Source: Microcoleus sp. bin38.metabat.b11b12b14.051
Lineage (GTDB): Bacteria > Cyanobacteriota > Cyanobacteriia > Cyanobacteriales > Microcoleaceae
Direction of reading: 5' to 3'
Length of the DNA stretch: 64,000 nt
NCBI RefSeq assembly: GCF_013299165.1
Contig: NZ_JAAFKD010000003.1
Location: forward strand, 123,381-187,380
Shown piece after piece: positions 24,740 to 34,781 of the stretch (position 1 is its first letter; the number at the start of each line of letters is the position of its first letter). A program made the translations under genes and the position numbers. The notes under the pieces were generated by a model. The model was not told the DNA's origin, did not search any database, and was given only the letters and a program-made list of their open reading frames with translations.

Positions 24740-25672
24740 ATGCCGAAACAACTCAATATCATAGAAAATACTATTAGTCAAGTAACTTCTGTAAATCTCA
24801 CCTTCGCCCGCCACGAGACATTTCACCCTCGGTTTGGCTGGCTTAAAAAGGGCTTTGATTTGGCCCGACGAGATTCAGAAATTTTTTTGCGGGATGATGC
24901 ACCTGTACGTTTGGGCGTTGGCAAGAATATGGTTCGCTCAATTCGTTACTGGTGTTCTGCTTTCAAAATACTGGAAAATGATACTCCCTCCGATTTTGGC
25001 AACAAGCTTTTGGCCGATGGCGGATGGGATGAGTTTCTAGAAGATCCAGCCTCTCTGTGGCTGCTGCATTGGAACTTACTCAAACCAACTTGTGAAGCGG
25101 CGGCTTGGTATTTTACGTTTCATGTTTTTCGTCAGGCTGAATTTTCAGCAGAAGATTTACATGAGGCACTTTGCAAATATAGGGATAGTCTGGGAAGTCG
25201 CATTGTCGATGCTTCGCTGCAAAAAGATATTAGCTGCATTATGCGAATGTATGTCGAACAAGGTTCTAAAACAGGTGCCAGCGAGGATTCCATAGACTGT
25301 CCTTTTACAGAGTTAGGAATTATTCAGACACTAGGAAACTCAAAGCGCTATGCGTTTCAAATCGGTTTAAAAGCTAACCTACCTGCTGAAATAATAGTTG
25401 CCGCTTGTTTGGAATTTGCTGCGTCTAAGGGAAACCACAAAACGATATCTATCTCCAGTCTCACGTTCGATGCCGGCAGTCCGGGTTTAGCGTTTAAGCT
25501 GAATGAAAGCGCTATTTGTGGCGCGATCGAACAAGTAGAGCGATCTTTAGACAATATCAAACTATCGGACTCGGCTGGATTAATTCAATTTTCCTTTACA
25601 AGGGATGCAAACGATCTGGCGCAGGATATCCTAGACAAGTATTTCAGTAGCAGACGCAGTGGGAAAAAGTAA
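24740..25672 (+). CDS. sspB: DUF4007 protein, SspB-like component of DNA phosphorothioation
   Basis: 310 aa. The N-terminus TFARHETFHPRFGWLKKGFD and the region APVRLGVGKNMVRSIRYWC are characteristic of DUF4007 proteins, with LWLLHWNLLK further on. In SspABCD systems, SspB is the DUF4007 protein reported to nick DNA during single-strand phosphorothioate modification. The next gene begins inside its stop codon (TAATG), so translation is coupled to sspC. It is the first gene of a five-gene locus; the promoter should lie in 24057-24739. The family call rests on motifs and on gene order. Confidence 0.85.
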   Translation: MPKQLNIIENTISQVTSVNLTFARHETFHPRFGWLKKGFDLARRDSEIFLRDDAPVRLGVGKNMVRSIRYWCSAFKILENDTPSDFGNKLLADGGWDEFLEDPASLWLLHWNLLKPTCEAAAWYFTFHVFRQAEFSAEDLHEALCKYRDSLGSRIVDASLQKDISCIMRMYVEQGSKTGASEDSIDCPFTELGIIQTLGNSKRYAFQIGLKANLPAEIIVAACLEFAASKGNHKTISISSLTFDAGSPGLAFKLNESAICGAIEQVERSLDNIKLSDSAGLIQFSFTRDANDLAQDILDKYFSSRRSGKK

Positions 25673-28600
25673 TGAAACGACCGCTATCTCAATATTTCAG
25701 CCTCAACCGCCGCTATTCTCGATCGATTAATTTAGAGCGGGATTTAGAGCGGGTTGAAGCGTTGGTGGGATATGTCCCCACAGAAAAATCAGTTGATACT
25801 CTCAGACGGATTTTAGCGGGATTTACTGATTCTCAAGCTAACCGTGCTTGGACTTTGACGAGTGTTTACGGTACGGGGAAATCAGCTTTTGCTCACTATT
25901 TAGTTTCTGCGTGTGCGCCAGAGAACAACCAAATGCGATCGCAGGCTTTAGAGATTGCTGAAACTGCTTTCGGTGCGGATAGTGCTGAGTGCTGTAATTT
26001 GAAAACAGCGATACCAAAACAGGGTTTATTTCGCGCCGTTGCGACAGCACAGCGAGAACCGATTAGCAATACAATTATCCGTGCCCTGGCACGAGGCGCC
26101 AGGTTGTTTTGGCCTGCGTCCTCCCAGCGATCAAAAATTCCCATTGCTCGCAAACTTCTAGATTTAGAAACAGAAATTGATGCTGGAGAAACAGCAGACA
26201 GCCGAGAAATTCCTAAGTTAGTTCTGGAAGTTGCCCGCGCTGCAAAAACCGATGTTTTTTTAATTATTGACGAACTGGGGAAAAATCTAGAATTTGCAGC
26301 TTACAATGCAGGAGCAGAAGATTTATATCTATTGCAACAGTTAACTGAAATAAGTAGAGATGAGAAGTATTCAGTTTATTTGCTGGGTATATTGCACCAG
26401 GCTTTTACAGAATACGGTCACAGATTAGCAGCCGTCCAGCGCAATGAATGGGCGAAGATTCAGGGACGGTTTGAGGATATTCCGTTTATTGAGTCTGCTG
26501 GGCAGATGGTTCGGTTAATCGGTCAGGCGATCGATCACTCTGAAGCAGAAAATCTTCAGAGTGTAATTTCTAATCAATCGCAAGAATGGTTTGAGAAACT
26601 AGAAAGTATTGCTACATCTGAAGAACTGAAATCTGAAGATTTAGCGAAGGTTTATCCCTTACATCCACTAGCGGCGCTGGTGTTGCCGATGTTATGCGCC
26701 AAGTACGGACAAAACGATCGCTCGCTGTTTACGTTTCTCACCAGTTCCGAACCCTATTCGTTTCACAATTTTTTGGATGAGGAAACGGCGAGCGAACAAA
26801 TGCCAGCAACGCTGAAATTGGATCGCGTTTATGACTATTTTGTTGAAGCCGCAAGCATGGGTTTTGGGTCGAGACCTAATTTACAGCGGTGGGTGGAGAT
26901 TCAGAATTTAATTGCCGATGCCAGACATCTTGATGAGGATTTCGTCCGGGTTTTGAAAACCATCGGTACGTTAAATTTAGTGACTGCAACTGGCGCGGTT
27001 AAGGCAACCCCTGAAATGGTAACGCTGGCATTGTGCGATTCACCAAATGACGATTTGCAGCGGCAAAAATGGGATGATATTATCGATCGCTTGTTAAGCC
27101 GGAATACGATTACCCACCGTCGATTATGGGATGAACTTCGACTTTGGGAAGGCTCTGACTTTAATGTGGATGCTGAAGTGGCGGCGTTAACAGAGCAAGA
27201 GCGATCGTCTCTGGTCAATCTATTATCTGAAACTTACCCGCTAAAACCTTTGGTGGCCCAACGGCATAGCTATAAAACAGGGACATTGAGATATTTTGAG
27301 CGCAGGTATGTTGATGCCTCAGAAAATTTAGCGAAGTTGCGGTGCAATAGTAATGATGCTGATGGGTTAATTGCTTGTTGGTTGGATGAAAAACTGCCGA
27401 TCGAAACTCCAACGCAAACAGCCGAGGGCAAACCCTTGATTGTTTTGTGTGCAACAAAATTGGGCGTACTGCGCATCCAGGCGCTAGAATTTGCCGCACT
27501 TGAAAAAATCCAGAAAAATGCCGCTCAACTGCAAACAGATGCGGTTGCGAGGCGGGAAGTGCAGTATCGACTATTCCATACCAAACGTTTGCTAGATGAA
27601 AGTTTGAGCCAAGCCTTCGATCTAGATGTCAATCGAAATCCCTGCTGGATTCAGGGAAAACGGGAAACTATTCTTCACGCTACAGAATTTAACGCGCAAC
27701 TGTCGGCAGTTTGCGATCGGGTTTATCACAAAACTCCTATTCTGTGGAACGAATTAATCAATCGTCGTGAACTTACGAATCAAGGCGCTAAGGCGAGACG
27801 GGAACTGATTGAGGCGATGTTAGAACGTTCCGATCGCGAAAAACTCGGATTGGATGGGTACAGTCCCGAAGTCGCGATGTATTACTCCTTGTTGGGGGAG
27901 ACAAAAATTCACCGACAAGAGGAAGAAGATTGGGGATTTTACCCCCCTCAACAAGGATCGGATTTGTGGAGTGTTTGGCAGGCGATCGAGGATTTCTGTT
28001 TTCAGGCAAAGGAAGAACAACAAAGTTTAGATAAACTTTACCGGCATTTAGCAGCACCTCCCTATGGAGTCAAGCAAGGTGCGATTCCGGTACTCCTAAC
28101 GGCTGTTTTGCTGTACCGCGTTGATGATGTAGCGGTTTATAAAAATGGAACATTTATCCCGATTTTGGGAGCCGAACATTTTGAACTGCTGGTTAAAGAT
28201 CCTGCGCGTTTTTCGGTCAAGTATTTTGAAATTGTGGGAGTGCGATCGCAAGTCTTTAAGGAACTCGAAAATGTTTTGAAATCTCCCAATTCCCGGATGC
28301 CTGCGGGATTGAGGAATGTGACGGTGCTGGCGGTAGCAAAGCCTCTATTTCACTTTGTGAAAAAGCTTCCCGCCTACACGCTCAAAACTAAGCATCTCAG
28401 TCTTGAAGCACAAGGGGTTTTGAGAACTTTAAAGGAAGCGCAGGAACCCGATGAACTGTTGTTTGTATCGCTACCTAAAGCTTGTGGGTTGTCGCCTATC
28501 GGTACCGGTGAGGCTGATGATGGGACGACAGCAAAAACGCTGCGCAAGAAGCTGGTACAAGCGCTGTACGAACTTCAGACAGCCTGCGATCGCTTGCTGA

Positions 28601-29187
28601 GTGATTGTCAGTCGCGCCTGCACGACGCCTTTGGAGTGAGCCCAAATGAAGACAAGCTGCGGGAAGATTTGCGGGTGCGATCGAGCCGTCTCGCGGGACA
28701 ATGCGTCGAACGAATGCTGAGGAGTTTCACTTTAGCAGCAACTGATGAAGCGAAGACAGATGAAAAGTGGCTGCAAGCTTTAGTCATGATTGTGGCGGAT
28801 AAGCCTGCTGAGTCTTGGACGGACGATGATGTTACTCGATTTGAACTCAATCTCTCCGATTTGGCTAGGCGGTTCAAGAACCTGGAAGCTTTGCGGGCGG
28901 AAGTTGATGCTAAAGGTGGGGGTTTTGATGTGCGTAGAATCACAATCACCCGGCCAGACGGTCAAGAAATAAATCAAATTGTGGGAATTGACCGCGAGTG
29001 CGAAGACACTATTGAGGAACTGGTGGAAAAAGTTCTGGAAATTCTGCCCGATAACACTCAACTGCGGCACGCTGTGATTGCTAAACTGACTGAAAGGGTT
29101 TTGGATTTAGCAAACACCGACAATATTGCTCAAATTCGGGAAAAGCGTCAAGATGGAGAGTATGGGCAAACCACAGGCAGTGCCTGA
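25672..29187 (+). CDS. sspC: large P-loop ATPase, SspC-like component of DNA phosphorothioation
   Basis: 1171 aa. Walker A is in TSVYGTGKSAFAHYL (GTGKS at 67-71; the first Gly of the classical motif is a Ser). Walker B is DVFLIIDELGKN (D200, E201). The remainder is long, charged and helical, with no other domain that I can name with confidence. SspC is the large ATPase that works with SspB and SspD to insert sulfur into the DNA backbone. Start overlaps the sspB stop by one base. Frame is intact over its full length. Confidence 0.82.
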   Translation: MKRPLSQYFSLNRRYSRSINLERDLERVEALVGYVPTEKSVDTLRRILAGFTDSQANRAWTLTSVYGTGKSAFAHYLVSACAPENNQMRSQALEIAETAFGADSAECCNLKTAIPKQGLFRAVATAQREPISNTIIRALARGARLFWPASSQRSKIPIARKLLDLETEIDAGETADSREIPKLVLEVARAAKTDVFLIIDELGKNLEFAAYNAGAEDLYLLQQLTEISRDEKYSVYLLGILHQAFTEYGHRLAAVQRNEWAKIQGRFEDIPFIESAGQMVRLIGQAIDHSEAENLQSVISNQSQEWFEKLESIATSEELKSEDLAKVYPLHPLAALVLPMLCAKYGQNDRSLFTFLTSSEPYSFHNFLDEETASEQMPATLKLDRVYDYFVEAASMGFGSRPNLQRWVEIQNLIADARHLDEDFVRVLKTIGTLNLVTATGAVKATPEMVTLALCDSPNDDLQRQKWDDIIDRLLSRNTITHRRLWDELRLWEGSDFNVDAEVAALTEQERSSLVNLLSETYPLKPLVAQRHSYKTGTLRYFERRYVDASENLAKLRCNSNDADGLIACWLDEKLPIETPTQTAEGKPLIVLCATKLGVLRIQALEFAALEKIQKNAAQLQTDAVARREVQYRLFHTKRLLDESLSQAFDLDVNRNPCWIQGKRETILHATEFNAQLSAVCDRVYHKTPILWNELINRRELTNQGAKARRELIEAMLERSDREKLGLDGYSPEVAMYYSLLGETKIHRQEEEDWGFYPPQQGSDLWSVWQAIEDFCFQAKEEQQSLDKLYRHLAAPPYGVKQGAIPVLLTAVLLYRVDDVAVYKNGTFIPILGAEHFELLVKDPARFSVKYFEIVGVRSQVFKELENVLKSPNSRMPAGLRNVTVLAVAKPLFHFVKKLPAYTLKTKHLSLEAQGVLRTLKEAQEPDELLFVSLPKACGLSPIGTGEADDGTTAKTLRKKLVQALYELQTACDRLLSDCQSRLHDAFGVSPNEDKLREDLRVRSSRLAGQCVERMLRSFTLAATDEAKTDEKWLQALVMIVADKPAESWTDDDVTRFELNLSDLARRFKNLEALRAEVDAKGGGFDVRRITITRPDGQEINQIVGIDRECEDTIEELVEKVLEILPDNTQLRHAVIAKLTERVLDLANTDNIAQIREKRQDGEYGQTTGSA

Positions 29188-29213
29188 GTGCTAAAATATT
29201 TTTCACATTAGCT

Positions 29214-29309
29214 GGACTTACGCACCTACTCTATAATGTAGGGTGCGCAGTGCGCACTTTACCACTTACCTCTATAGATAGTGTGTCAAGCCACTTTTTG
29301 CGTAAGTCC
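29214..29309. mobile_element. 96-bp inverted-repeat (MITE-like) element between sspC and sspD
   Basis: Ends are GGACTTACGCA (29214-29224) and TGCGTAAGTCC (29299-29309), perfect 11-bp inverted termini. A related element with the same ends lies at 35094-35193. It has no coding capacity and fills most of the 152-base gap between two genes expected to be co-transcribed. Confidence 0.65.
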
Positions 29310-29339
29310 TGATTCAGAAACAACGTCAACGGTCAAAAC

Positions 29340-30140
29340 ATGACGACAAAACAAGTCAGGCACATTCTCGGTTTATCGGGAGGCAAGGATAGCACTGCTT
29401 TGGCAGTGCTGCTCCATAAGGAGATTCCGCAGATGGAATATTTTTTCTGCGACACTCACAAAGAACTGCCAGAGACATATGAGTACCTGGAGCGAATCAA
29501 GGTTCGCTTAGGCATAGAGATTCATTATCTCGAAGCGGAACGGGGATTCGATCACTGGATGGAGGTTTATGGTGGTGTGCTTCCGTCACCTAAAATGCGT
29601 TGGTGTACTAATTTCATGAAGATCCGACCGTTGGAAAAATTTGTTGGGGATGATGAAGCTATTACCTACATTGGTATTCGAGCTGATGAAAATCGTGAGG
29701 GATACATTTCTACCAAGCTTAATATCCAACCTGTATTTCCGTTCAAAGAAAGAAAAATGCTTAAAGGAGACATTATCCGTTTGCTCGAAGATAGCGGAAT
29801 CGGACTACCGGACTACTATCGCTGGCGCAGTCGGTCTGGTTGTTTCTTCTGTTTTTTTCAGCGCAAATATGAATGGATTATGCTTGCGGAAGAGCATCCA
29901 AATCTATTTGATGAGGCTGTTAAGTACGAGCAAGAACATAAAGATGGAAGAACTTACACGTGGACAGAAGGTGAAACACTCTTAGAACTCCTTGAACGTA
30001 AGAATGCAATTATCGAGCAACATCAAAAAGCAATGGCTAGAGAAAAAAAAAGCTATCCAACGCGATCGCTAGGTGAAGCATTGGAGTCTGTTTTGGATGA
30101 AGAGGATGATGTTTCTCCTTGCTTGGCTTGTCATTTGTAA
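29340..30140 (+). CDS. sspD: PAPS-reductase-like ATP pyrophosphatase, SspD-like
   Basis: 266 aa. PP-loop LSGGKDSTALAVLL (SGGKDS at 13-18), followed by MEYFFCDTHKELPETYEYL and KMRWCTNFMKIRPLE. Cysteines are placed as C168-x2-C171 (RSGCFFCFFQRKYEW) and C261-x2-C264 at the extreme C-terminus, with C89 in addition; DndC/SspD proteins use such cysteines for an iron-sulfur cluster. In Ssp systems this protein activates the DNA backbone with ATP before sulfur transfer from the cysteine desulfurase. It is separated from sspC by the inverted-repeat element. Confidence 0.88.
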   Translation: MTTKQVRHILGLSGGKDSTALAVLLHKEIPQMEYFFCDTHKELPETYEYLERIKVRLGIEIHYLEAERGFDHWMEVYGGVLPSPKMRWCTNFMKIRPLEKFVGDDEAITYIGIRADENREGYISTKLNIQPVFPFKERKMLKGDIIRLLEDSGIGLPDYYRWRSRSGCFFCFFQRKYEWIMLAEEHPNLFDEAVKYEQEHKDGRTYTWTEGETLLELLERKNAIIEQHQKAMAREKKSYPTRSLGEALESVLDEEDDVSPCLACHL

Positions 30141-30223
30141 ATTGTGTATAAGTTAAAGACAAATTTACAAAACATCTTAATCTTTATAAAATAATAGCTG
30201 TCAATTTTATATAAGGAGTACAA

Positions 30224-32515
30224 ATGAGCGTTGAGATATCACAGGCTTTTGCCACTTCAAGCGAAACTATATCAGATTTCTTTCAACGACCCGGAGTCGG
30301 ATACTACATTCCTTTGTATCAACGACCTTATAGCTGGGATACAGAAAATATCGAGCAGTTAATAGCCGATATTAGTAGTGGGGTTGATGCTCTTATTGAA
30401 GATGAAAATAATATACGCTTTCTTGGTACAGTCATTCTGGTCAAAGAATCTAATCCAATTGTCAATATTAATCCACAAGATAGGAAAGCACTACCAACAC
30501 GAATCGACAACGTAATCGATGGACAGCAGAGAATTTCAACAATTGCTTTGCTAGCTTGCCTCCTCTACCAAAGATTGTATGAAATAAGAGGAAAATTGCC
30601 TAAAGATAGCAATTACGAGGGTTTGAGGGAAGCAGTAAATGACTATTTAGCAACTCTTATAGAATTATTTTCATTTGATCTTAGACGTGGTTCCCCGTCT
30701 CGCAAGCCAATTATTATCCGCGGAGCTGTTGATGGGTGGACATTTGATGGAGATGACAACAAATATCCATCTGAAGTTTCATCTTTTTTGGCATCTTTTA
30801 TCCGTGCTGTTAACAACAAATCAACATTTCCTCAGATCCCCAAAAGCTCTTTAGTAGGTAGAAATTTAACCAAAATGAATTCATTGTTAAATAATGTAGA
30901 AAAAGCATATGATTCTAATTCAAACAATGAAAATTTCCCGCCTGCTTGGGAAATAATAAAAGGAATGAAGCAAGTAGAACTATGGAGCTATGAGCGAGAT
31001 GAATTGGTAGAAATAGTCAATAATCGTAGCAACCCGCTATCTGTAAATGACAAACGAGTATGTTCCCTAGTTCAATTGTTTGCATTTTGTCATTACCTGC
31101 TTCAACGTTGCTGTTTTACACTGAATGAGCCAGTATCAGAGGATTGGGCATTTGATATGTTTCAATCACTTAATGCAACAGGAACTCCTTTAACTGCACT
31201 AGAGACATTCAAGCCATTGGTCGTTAATAGTATTAATTCACCAGCAGGTAGAAACATTGATCAAAAATTTAAAGGTTCAAAATCGGAAAAGTATTTCAAT
31301 ATGGTAGAAAAGTTGCTGGCTCCTTTATCAAGTGCATCTAGTAAGAATAAGCTGACAAACGATTATCTTACACTATTTGCATTAACACAAGATGCCACAA
31401 AGCTATCGACACATTTCAGCGCACAAAGAAAGTGGTTAACTGAAACTTATAACAAATTTGAAGATATCGAAGAGCGAGAAGAATTCATCCAGAGGATGAG
31501 TAATGTAGCAACTTATTGGGAGAAAGTTCGCAAGTTTGATCCCAACAAACAGGTTCTTATACCTGGGACAGAAGACGCACCCGATCCATATAGAAAGGAG
31601 GCTGCGCTCTGTGTCTTGTACCTTCAAAGTGCCGGGCACAAAATGGCAAACACGATCCTGAGTCGTTTCTACTCTCTTGTTATACGCGAGCAACCACAAG
31701 CACACACTGATTTTGTTTGTGCTTCCAAGGCAGTAGCAGCATTCTTCACACTTTGGCGAGCTGCTTTACCGAATGCAGGTCTTGACGAAGTATATAGGAA
31801 GTTACTTCGCGAAAAAATGTCATGGAAACGAGGAAACTCTCAACTAACTGTTCAAGAACTCAAGAAATATTTCACGGATGTACTCAAAGATAAAGACATA
31901 GGAACGAAAGAAGAATGGAAGAAGAAGGCAACACAGTATCTGAGATATAATGAGGCGAAAGCTGTTTGCAAGTTTGCTCTATTCATCACATCACACGACA
32001 CTATTTCAGATCAAATAAATCCAGGTATGATGAAAATTGGCACATCAGGGTCGTCTCCATCATATTTGGAACCAACGAAATGGGTTTCTGAAGATTTTAA
32101 GAGCATTGAACACGTAGCACCTCAAAAACCGAAACTCCCATCATCAGGCGCTGATTGGGACACAGCTCTGTATGAGAATGATGATTACGAGCAAATCGGA
32201 AACCTGCTCCTTCTCCCTACACAAATTAATAGTTCTGCGAGTAACAAAGCGTGGATTGAAAAATGGATTTATTATCGGCATTTAGCAGAAACAGATCCTG
32301 ATAATTTGGCTTGCTTAAGAAAGCAAGCAGAGGAGAACGGGGTTGATTTGAATGACCAAACAATTGATTTATTGAAAAAAACGCAACACAAGCATCACAT
32401 CATACCTATCGTACAACTCGGAGCGACAGGGCAGTGGAATAAATCTTTTGTAGAAAAAAGAACTGAGCGTATATGCGACATCCTCTGGGAGCGCATCTAT
32501 GAGTGGCTAGCTTAA
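30224..32515 (+). CDS. sspE: DUF262/DUF1524 modification-dependent effector, SspE-like
   Basis: 763 aa. The N-terminal DUF262 (ParB/Srx-like NTPase) domain shows YYIPLYQRPYSWD (about 27-39) and VIDGQQRISTIALLA with DGQQR at 99-103. The C-terminal DUF1524 nuclease domain shows IEHVAPQKP (H630) and QIGNLLLLPTQINSSASNK with the conserved Asn residues of an HNH-type fold. This matches SspE, the restriction effector that senses phosphorothioate DNA and attacks invading DNA. A good ribosome binding site (AAGGAG) precedes the ATG, and the gene follows sspD by 83 bases. GmrSD-type enzymes share both domains, but the neighbours favour SspE. Confidence 0.88.
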   Translation: MSVEISQAFATSSETISDFFQRPGVGYYIPLYQRPYSWDTENIEQLIADISSGVDALIEDENNIRFLGTVILVKESNPIVNINPQDRKALPTRIDNVIDGQQRISTIALLACLLYQRLYEIRGKLPKDSNYEGLREAVNDYLATLIELFSFDLRRGSPSRKPIIIRGAVDGWTFDGDDNKYPSEVSSFLASFIRAVNNKSTFPQIPKSSLVGRNLTKMNSLLNNVEKAYDSNSNNENFPPAWEIIKGMKQVELWSYERDELVEIVNNRSNPLSVNDKRVCSLVQLFAFCHYLLQRCCFTLNEPVSEDWAFDMFQSLNATGTPLTALETFKPLVVNSINSPAGRNIDQKFKGSKSEKYFNMVEKLLAPLSSASSKNKLTNDYLTLFALTQDATKLSTHFSAQRKWLTETYNKFEDIEEREEFIQRMSNVATYWEKVRKFDPNKQVLIPGTEDAPDPYRKEAALCVLYLQSAGHKMANTILSRFYSLVIREQPQAHTDFVCASKAVAAFFTLWRAALPNAGLDEVYRKLLREKMSWKRGNSQLTVQELKKYFTDVLKDKDIGTKEEWKKKATQYLRYNEAKAVCKFALFITSHDTISDQINPGMMKIGTSGSSPSYLEPTKWVSEDFKSIEHVAPQKPKLPSSGADWDTALYENDDYEQIGNLLLLPTQINSSASNKAWIEKWIYYRHLAETDPDNLACLRKQAEENGVDLNDQTIDLLKKTQHKHHIIPIVQLGATGQWNKSFVEKRTERICDILWERIYEWLA

Positions 32516-32552
32516 GGATAAATGACTACCAACTTCCTTTAAAGTAATTCTG

Positions 32553-33743
32553 ATGTTGCTGATGTCTGTTGTTCAGAGGGAATCTCATCCCATATATTTC
32601 GACTACCACTCGACAACTCCAGTCGATCGCCGAGTTGCCGATCGCATCCACCGCTGCATGATTGAAGAATTGGGCAACGCCAGCAGCACGGATCATGAGT
32701 GGGGCGATCGCGCCTTATCAGCCGTCAAAGAGGCCGCTAAACAAGTGGCCGATTTAGTTGGATCTTCACCCAGAGAAATCCTTTGGACATCGGGTGCAAC
32801 CGAAAGCATTAACTTAGCAATTCAAGGCAGTCTGTCTCCCAATCCCCGACAACCTCACCGGATTGCACTGCTGCCGATCGAACACAAAGCCATTCTCGAC
32901 ACCTGCCAAATCCTAGAAAAACGCGGTTGGGCAAAACTAATTTACCTCCAAGTAGATTCTAGAGGAAGAGTCAATCTCAACCATCTAGAACAAGTTTGCG
33001 CCCAGGGACTATCCTTGATTTGCGTAATGGCAGCCAACAACGAGATTGGGAATATTTATCCAATAGGGGCGATCGGCCAGATTGCTCAACGTTACAGCAT
33101 TCCCTTTCTGTGTGATGCATCTCAAGCTGTAGGAAAAATCCCAATAAACTTTGAAGAGTGGGGAATCACTTACCTAGCAATTTCCGCACACAAATTCTAC
33201 GGCCCTAAAGGTTGCGGTGTGTTAGTTGTCAGGAAAAAACATCATCTAGAGCCAATTATTTTCGGCGGCAACCATCAGAAAGGCATGAGATCTGGAACTC
33301 TCAACGTTCCCGGTATAGTTGGCTTGGGGGAAGCCTGCCGCCTGCGGCAATTGGAAATGAAAGAAGATGAAAATGCGATCGCCACCAAGCGAGACAAACT
33401 CCAAAATCTGCTAATTGAAAAAATTCCCGGCTTAATCATCAACGGAGACACTAACTCCCGACTTGCAGGAAATCTCCACATCTCAATCCCCGGTATTCCT
33501 AACAGCGCAGTAATTGCCAGAATCCGCACTCAACTAGCCATATCTACTGGTGCTGCTTGCTCGTCGGGTGTAGAGGCACCTTCCCACGTACTTCGAGCGT
33601 TAGGATTGCCTGAAAGCGCGATCGAAGGGGCTTTACGCATTGGAATTGGCAAATTTACCACCGATGCAGAGATCGATCTATCGGCAGAAATTCTCTCAAC
33701 TGTCATTAGCCAAATTCGCCAAATTATGTGTCTTCAGGTTTAA
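32553..33743 (+). CDS. sspA: cysteine desulfurase, SspA/DndA-like
   Basis: 396 aa. PLP-dependent NifS/IscS-type enzyme that takes sulfur from L-cysteine. Visible are YFDYHSTTPVD, the GATESINLAIQG cofactor region, the PLP lysine K214 in ISAHKFYGPKG and the persulfide cysteine C336 in STGAACSSGVEAPSHVLRA. It lies 37 bases after sspE, at the end of the locus, instead of in front of sspB as in other described loci. The likely role is sulfur donor for SspD. A housekeeping IscS role is possible but the context speaks for phosphorothioation. The start could also be the ATG three codons later. Confidence 0.88.
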   Translation: MLLMSVVQRESHPIYFDYHSTTPVDRRVADRIHRCMIEELGNASSTDHEWGDRALSAVKEAAKQVADLVGSSPREILWTSGATESINLAIQGSLSPNPRQPHRIALLPIEHKAILDTCQILEKRGWAKLIYLQVDSRGRVNLNHLEQVCAQGLSLICVMAANNEIGNIYPIGAIGQIAQRYSIPFLCDASQAVGKIPINFEEWGITYLAISAHKFYGPKGCGVLVVRKKHHLEPIIFGGNHQKGMRSGTLNVPGIVGLGEACRLRQLEMKEDENAIATKRDKLQNLLIEKIPGLIINGDTNSRLAGNLHISIPGIPNSAVIARIRTQLAISTGAACSSGVEAPSHVLRALGLPESAIEGALRIGIGKFTTDAEIDLSAEILSTVISQIRQIMCLQV

Positions 33744-33821
33744 GATCGTATTCGGTTAAACTGAGACCTTGCACCATTCTCAACCAGCGAATGAGAAACC
33801 CGGTTTCTGCCGTTTATCGGA

Positions 33822-33992
33822 GGTTTGTAGTGAGGACTTTAGGTTAATTAACCGCAGTCAAAATGGTTCGTATTGAGGACTTCAGTCCTGATTTTTGCGG
33901 ACTGAAGTCCTCACTACAAACCTAGTTTATCATTGATTTGTAGTGAGGACTTCAGTCCTGATTTTTGCGGACTAAAGTCCTCACTACAAACC
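33822..33992. repeat. palindromic TTTGTAGTGAGGAC repeats after the ssp locus
   Basis: One partial unit at 33822-33841 and two full units at 33865-33922 and 33937-33992, each TTTGTAGTGAGGACTTCAGT / CTGATTTTTGCGGACTGAAG / TCCTCACTACAAACC. The stretch 33744-34061 holds no gene. Confidence 0.85.
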
Positions 33993-34061
33993 TAGTTTAT
34001 TATGGTCTTGGCTGCGGAGTTGATATTAGTCGGTGAGACTCGTGCAAGATGTGAGTTTCAA

Positions 34062-34781
34062 TCACGATCGAGCTTCGATCGCCCGAATTGATTCAAACTC
34101 CCGTAAAGCAGGCAATCCCGAGGCGACAAGTTCAGGCGGCGGAACCTGACGTGGTGAAGTTTCCAGGTATTTTCCATCGTGAATCAGAGGTACAACGTTC
34201 ATCCGGTGAGGACGGGTGTAATAACGGTGCGTTGGTTCTGTCTTTTGCCGTTCTTGCAAGCTGTCGTTGGCAATTTTCTTGCGTAGTTTGACGATCGCAT
34301 CCATGATTGCTTCAGGCCTGGGCGGACATCCAGGTAAATAAACATCCACCGGGATTAATTTGTCCACGCCCCGCACCGCCGTAGGAGAATCGGCACTAAA
34401 CATTCCGCCCGTAATCGTGCAAGCGCCCATTGCAATCACGTATTTGGGCTCCGGCATTTGTTCGTAAAGCCGCACCAAAACAGGAGCGTACTTCATCGTA
34501 ATTGTGCCTGCGGTAATCATCAAATCTGCTTGTCGGGGAGACATTCGGGGAAATACACCGAATCGATCCAAGTCGAAGCGGGAAGCGAGCATGGCGCTAA
34601 ACTCAATGAAGCAGCAAGCAGTGCCAAACATCAGCGGATACAAACTAGACATTTTTGCCCAGTTGCAGAGGTCATCTACTGTTGTAAAAATCACGTTTTC
34701 CGATAGCTGTTGCGTGACTTCGGGATAAGCAGCCGGATTGGCGATCGATAAATCTTCTAAAGTAATTTCAGGTGAATTCAT
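34062..34781 (-). CDS. ndhK: NDH-1 subunit NdhK
   Basis: 239 aa. NuoB/PSST-type subunit that carries iron-sulfur cluster N2 in the NADPH dehydrogenase-like complex of thylakoid membranes. Cluster ligands are all present: the Cys pair in [13 protein letters not shown], Cys in [14 protein letters not shown] and Cys in [13 protein letters not shown]. Length is normal. In cyanobacteria ndhK usually lies between ndhC and ndhJ; here neither lies within 500 bases on either side, so it is a solitary, possibly second, copy. Confidence 0.92.
   Translation of the reverse strand: MNSPEITLEDLSIANPAAYPEVTQQLSENVIFTTVDDLCNWAKMSSLYPLMFGTACCFIEFSAMLASRFDLDRFGVFPRMSPRQADLMITAGTITMKYAPVLVRLYEQMPEPKYVIAMGACTITGGMFSADSPTAVRGVDKLIPVDVYLPGCPPRPEAIMDAIVKLRKKIANDSLQERQKTEPTHRYYTRPHRMNVVPLIHDGKYLETSPRQVPPPELVASGLPALREFESIRAIEARS

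Noticed and set aside
29641-29985. 114-codon frame inside sspD
   Set aside because: It is a shifted frame within a gene with clear PP-loop and cysteine motifs.
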